Made by a program: the position numbers and the translations under genes
DNA from: Chytridium lagenaria
Taxonomy: Eukaryota; Chytridiomycota; Chytridiomycetes; Chytridiales; Chytridiaceae
Direction: 5' to 3'
Length of the DNA stretch: 64,000 nt
Assembly: GCA_025449115.1 (NCBI GenBank)
Contig: JAHLKC010000052.1
Span: 124,001 to 188,000, forward strand
The notes under the pieces: generated by a model
Databases searched by the model: none
Seen by the model: only the letters and a program-made list of their open reading frames with translations
Told to the model about the DNA's origin: nothing
Shown here: piece by piece, positions 59,647 to 64,000 of the stretch
Layout of the letters: each line of letters begins with the position of its first letter
Numbering within the stretch: position 1 is the first letter of the stretch

Positions 59647-61229
59647 ATGTCCTCCACTTCGAACATCACAGGAAACAACGACGACGACCTAAGTCGCCGC
59701 GCGGCTACTTCTATTGAGGCTTCACAGGCTCCTCTCAGCTCATCCGTCATTCTCAACCTACTTGCGGACTCCGTATCCACCGCTACACAGCAACAGGATG
59801 CGTCAAACGGTCTTCGGTCACCAGCTGACCTCGTCTTCGCCACCCTCCATGCCATCATGATCAGTTTAGGATTTCGATTCAGAGGACTTGGTGAGAGTGG
59901 ATCCACACCATCTTCTGGGAGGAAGAGACTAGCCGTGCCGAGGGGGTGACAGGGATCGAGGTAGTGCAGTTGCCGGAAGGTTGGAACGCGCGGTGGTGGA
60001 ATGTATGCTTTTCGATATACACATCCAAGGTCGGCCTTTACGTTTTTGTTAAAAGGGATGGGTATTGCGGACCGACTAGTCATTCACTGTCTTGCTATTG
60101 AAGTAAGATCCTATTTTAATCCTGTGTATGATACGTCATTTATCTAACCTATCACTTCAAAAAGGATAACCGCCTTCAGAGCGTAGAATTGACCGTCCCT
60201 ACCATCGTTGCCAAGTCCGCCACCTTCCCGCCGTCTGCCCCATCTTCATCATCGTCTGGCGATTCATCATCATCCACCAGCAACCCCCTTCTGTCCCTCT
60301 TCGCCAGCGAGAAGGCACTCGTTGACCTCATCTTCAAGTTTAAGAAGGACATTGTTGACAAAGTTGCACCAAATCTCGGCAAGGAAGGATACGAGCCTAC
60401 CGCCATCGATGCGGCATCGTCGTCGTCTGCTGCGAGGCAGGCTGAAAGGAGAAGGTTCCCTGAATTTGGCGGGATCGTAGATCCGGGGTTCGCGCCACCA
60501 CCGGTGGGCGGTGGGTTTGGGCCGAGAGGTGGTTTACCGATGGGTGGACGGAATCCTTATGGTGTTGGGGATGTGGATTTGGATCCGTTTGCGGCTGCAC
60601 CTGGAATAATTCCTCCTCGGTGAGCTTTTAAGTTTACATTGTACTCGTCTCTGCCATCATTTTTTTAACGTGATTATGTGCGTTTTCTTACACCTTTTCA
60701 TTACAGTGGCGGAATGCATCCAGGTGGTGGAATGTTTGTTGGACCTGATCACCCCATGTTTGGTGGTGGTATGGGCGGCATGGGAGGAGGTGGTGGGCGC
60801 TTCCCACCCGGTGGAGGGGGCTCTTTCCTGCCGCCAGGTGCGGTTCCGCCAGGTGCAAGGTTCGATCCTATCGGTCCCTTTGGTCCGCGACCAGGATTTG
60901 GAGGTGGAGGTATGGGAGGTGGACCTCGGGGACCTTTTGGACCTGGAGTTGGAGGTGGACCTTTGGGACCGTTTGGGCCCAATGCAGGTGGTGGGGCTCT
61001 TGGACCGTTTGGACCAGGTGTGGGAGGGGCCTCTTGGGCCGTTTGGGTCGGGTGTAGGAGGTCCTAGACCAGGGCTGGGGGTCCTCGGGACCCAACGAGG
61101 AGGTGAGCTTTGTTCGTTGTTCTTTTACGCCTTTGGATTGCTAATACAGTTCAACTTATATCTACTTTAAGATCGGACCCTGACTTTGATGAATTGCTTC
61201 CCCCTGGGTACGACAACATGTACCTTTAG
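59647..61229 (+). CDS. PI31-like proteasome regulator (FP domain)
   Basis: Starts MSSTSNITGNN, with an N-terminal PI31 domain: ADLVFATLHAIMISLGFRFRG, then LPEGWN, then YAFRYTHPRSAFTFLLKGMG and LVIHCLAIE. An intron (60099-60164) is followed by a Ser-rich linker, helical EKALVDLIFKFKKDIVDKVA and DVDLDPFAAAPG. After a second intron come GGMHPGGGMFVGPDHPMFGG, LPPGAVPPGARFDPIGPFGP and Gly/Pro/Phe repeats. The last exon gives SDPDFDELLPPGYDNMYL, the classic PI31 C-terminus that contacts the 20S proteasome. The protein modulates proteasome activity and transport in the cytosol and nucleus. One-base shifts occur near 59945, 59990 and 61030 (GGGG). Confidence 0.9.
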
Positions 61230-61630
61230 AATATAGCTTTGTGCCATACTTGCAATCTCCGTTGTTAGTGAGCGTGACCCCTTTACTTTAGAAAAATTCT
61301 TGCTCTATTGCTATAAGCTGTTTATCTGTATCATTTTAGAATATTATGAGGGGATTTAATGAGCGAGCTGGAAAGATCTGGAGATTTTATTTTATCACGC
61401 CCGCTTTAACGCTGGTTTTACAGTAATGGCCCTCCATTATATAGAAGTGTAACCTTGCAATTTGCGACGGACAAGGGGCCAACCAACACCTCCCAAACAC
61501 CTTCCAATACTGCACCCGTCATTCCCTTATCACCACACGGGGTCAGGCACCTAACGACGACGTACTCTGCAGTTTTCAAGTGTTTCCTTGACGCATTTCA
61601 CCCATAACGACCTGCGCAAGGAGACCGAGC
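61230..61630. other. Intergenic spacer
   Basis: About 400 bp between PI31 and the TBC gene. No feature other than a probable promoter. Confidence 0.4.
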
Positions 61631-64000
61631 ATGCCTCCGCCACCCTCTGATAGCACCTATGTTGGTGGAGGATCCAATTCAAGTTCATCGTCCTCTACGG
61701 TCATCGACCCACTTCTTGGTGGCCCGTATGATGTGCTGCTCCTAGATGGAGATTCTTCTGCCAATCCACTCAGAGCAGTACGTTCGTTTGTCCGTTTGGA
61801 TCCTACCATTGCAAAAACTGATTGTGCTTTTTTAGGCTGTCAAGGAAACGGAATGGTCTGTTCTGGAACGGTTTTCACGGGTCACCCGACTATATAGAAA
61901 TACTGCCGGTGCGTTCCTTGCATCTCAATGCATTACTTTGCAATTCTTTGCAGGTTCGAACTATATACTAACAAACAACAAATACAGCTCATTTTCTTGG
62001 ACCACCCCATGGCTAAACCTCTCCTCCCCTTCATCCCCTCCGCCCTTGCCCCCGAGCGTCATCCTATCCCACCCCCCCACCATGAATACGAGCCCGCAAG
62101 AGTCTACCTTGCCCGCTTCGCTCACGAAACTCCAAGTCGCACGTTCTCGCAGTGACTCTGTTGATCCAGGTTCTAATCCTCACAACCCTTTTCCAAATGC
62201 CAATTCTCCCTCGTCCAACCCTCCGTCTCCTATGCTGTCGTCATCTATAAGCTTGTTGTCGGGATCGGCGATTGCGCATGCAAGGACGGCGATCCCAGAT
62301 ACGGCGGGGAGGTTAAAGATGTTGAAGGAGGAGAGTATTGTTTGGGATGAGACTGTGGAAGCTCTTACTGGACTTGGTGCTTTTGAAGTGCTTAGCGTGA
62401 GTACCTCACCGGTCTTCTTTCTTGGTTTTTTGTTGCTTATCTAATTTAAATATCTTTTAGACCGACACAAACTCCCCCACCTCCAAAAGTTGAACGTCTT
62501 CGCCCACTCTCTCGCGCCGAATGGGCTCTCTACTTTGATGTTCATCGTGGCCTTCCAAAGCCAATCGATCCACCACCTATGTCACTCAGTGACTCTATAA
62601 TTCACGTCAGTCACGAAGAATCACCAAAGGAATTCAAAGGAGGACTTGGCAAAATCGTGGTTCCTGTTATGGAGATTCGGAGAAGGATATTTGCAGGGGT
62701 AGGTTTTGTTTGTTTCGCATCTGATGTGACGCTAGTGTTAATCCTTATGTATTGAAGGGGGTGGATCCCGAGATTCGACCAGAAGGTACGTATTGATTCG
62801 TTTTTTTTTTACTAAATTAGTTATGTTTCCAAATTCTAACATTGGCTGTTTTATTTCAGTCTGGCGTTTTCTTTACGCATTGTACCATTGGGACTCCTAC
62901 TCATTCCGAACGTATTGCCACAAAGCCGCAAAGACGTGAGTTATTTCAAGTTTCCTGAGTTTACCTATATTATCTCTATTTATCTAATTTCTGTGTAATC
63001 TGGGAAGTGAGGAGTATTATCGTATGAAGCGTGAGTGGCTGGACATTGCGGAGCGGCTTGGAGAAGATGCGGATATGGAGGCACCCGGCAAAGGGAGAGG
63101 ATCCAGATGCCGATATGTACCGAGATGCAGTTGTACGTGTTGATAAAGACGTGCATCGAACGGGTGAGCCTTCTGCTTTATTTTTGGTTTTTGTTTTTTT
63201 TGGAAAAGGAATCCTTGAGGGCTTTCACTTTGGGGAATTTTTCACGATTTTTTCCACATTTCTTTTCTTTCTAATCGCATTCATCATTTTTTAGATCGTG
63301 GCCACCCTTTTTATGGCCAGGAATCCATCTCGTATTGCCACACCCGAATCTTTACCCAGCGGCCAGTAGGCGTGGACCTGGAACTCCCAAATATGAACAA
63401 GTTACGGGATATACTCATCACCTACGCATGCAGTACCCTGGATCTGATCGCCTTGGGTTGTTCAAGGAATGGCCGATTTGGCGTCTCCAATATTGATTAC
63501 TCTGGAGGGCGATGAGCGGACGCGTTTTGGTGTTTTACAAAGTTAATGACAAGAATGGTTAGCATAAGTTCTATTTGGTGTTGTTTTTTTGTGCTATTTA
63601 TTCAACGATTTATCATGATATTTAATCTTAAATCATTTTTAAATCATCGCAGAAATCAAATTTCCGCCATGACGGTCTCGGCATGCGGACTCACCTTACA
63701 ACCTTACCTCCCTTCTAAAACTCACGGACCCTCATCTTTACATCCACTCGACCTTGCAACGCTTCCAACCTCTTCTGCTGTTTTCCGCTGGTTCTTTGTC
63801 TTATTTAAACGAGAATTTGCATTTGCTGATGTGCTAAAATTATGGGAAGTTCTTGCTTCGGGGTGGGGAGGGGACGAGTTTGAGTACTTTGTGGCGTTGG
63901 CTATTATGGATGAGCATCGGGATGCGATTGTTGGTGTTTAATGAATTTTGATGAAATATTGAAGGTGGGTTTCGTCGTTCGTCGATGTTTGTTATTTATA
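61631..64000 (+). CDS. TBC-domain Rab GTPase-activating protein, Gyp7/TBC1D15-like (partial, runs off right edge)
   Basis: The N-terminal part has WSVLERFSRVTRLYRNTA and FLDHPMAKPLLPFIP, the Gyp7 landmark before the TBC domain. The TBC domain follows in pieces: RPLSRAEWALYFD, IRRRIFAGGVDPEIRPEVWR (the IxxDxxR-side Arg region lies further on), EEYYRMKREW, then RVDKDVHRTDRGHPFY (D and R of the dual-finger motif), VQGMADLASPIL (Gln finger VQG) and RWFFVLFKREFAFADVLKLW. It ends FVALAIMDEHRDAI then NFDEILK. Gyp7 proteins switch off Ypt7/Rab7 at the vacuole or endosome. Introns: 61778-61835, 61909 to about 61990, about 62400-62458, 62700-62758, 62787-62860, and others. One-base shifts near 62910, 63095, 63455 and 63930. 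The gene continues beyond 64000. Confidence 0.87.

Noticed and set aside
11300..63960. Programmed ribosomal frameshifting as the general explanation for frame changes
   Set aside because: The shifts go both ways (+1 and -1), share no slippery site, and the clearest ones fall on short homopolymers where base-count errors are common.

Overview
The window is nuclear DNA of a filamentous or zoosporic fungus, probably an early-diverging lineage. The evidence is short GT..AG introns (about 40-80 bp, some longer and repeat-filled), a fungal Abp2-type DNA-binding domain, a Gyp7-type TBC protein, a Bmt5-type rRNA methyltransferase, a PI31 proteasome regulator, a WSC-like wall sensor and a Ty1/copia element. 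I cannot name the species from sequence alone.

Layout. 0-8.6 kb is AT-rich and gene-poor, with one acidic multi-exon gene (about 2.8-5.0 kb) and a decayed copia fragment (8.1-8.4 kb). 8.8-19.1 kb is compact: an Abp2-like gene, a mitochondrial release-factor-like gene, an ABCC transporter read leftward, then BMT5 (33 bp head to head with the transporter) and a GT14-like glycosyltransferase. 20-36 kb holds a GMC oxidoreductase, a ~170-bp satellite array, a GT-A-type glycosyltransferase, a USP-like protein lacking obvious catalytic residues, and a second GT14-like paralogue with matching intron positions. 36-47 kb holds pyrimidine-rich minisatellites, a SET-domain methyltransferase with a duplicated 3' end, a four-TM protein and a WW-TM-LEA2 protein. 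47.2-55.05 kb is a copia element with near-identical LTRs, flanked by a separate ~300-bp direct repeat. 55.6-64 kb holds a WSC-like/TM/SAM protein, PI31, and a TBC RabGAP that runs off the right edge.

How the genes fit together. Three glycosyltransferases, a membrane-anchored GMC oxidoreductase, a wall-sensor-like receptor and several small membrane proteins suggest a surface/wall and secretory theme, but nothing indicates a co-regulated cluster.

Two window-wide signals stand out. First, exons of host genes flip from C-rich at their 5' end to G-rich at their 3' end on the coding strand, and introns flip back, so the skew oscillates with gene structure. Second, many genes carry single-base frame changes, often at short homopolymers. 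Paralogue comparison and exon arithmetic suggest these are mostly residual assembly indels, since three multi-exon genes are perfectly in frame (462, 299 and 570 aa).
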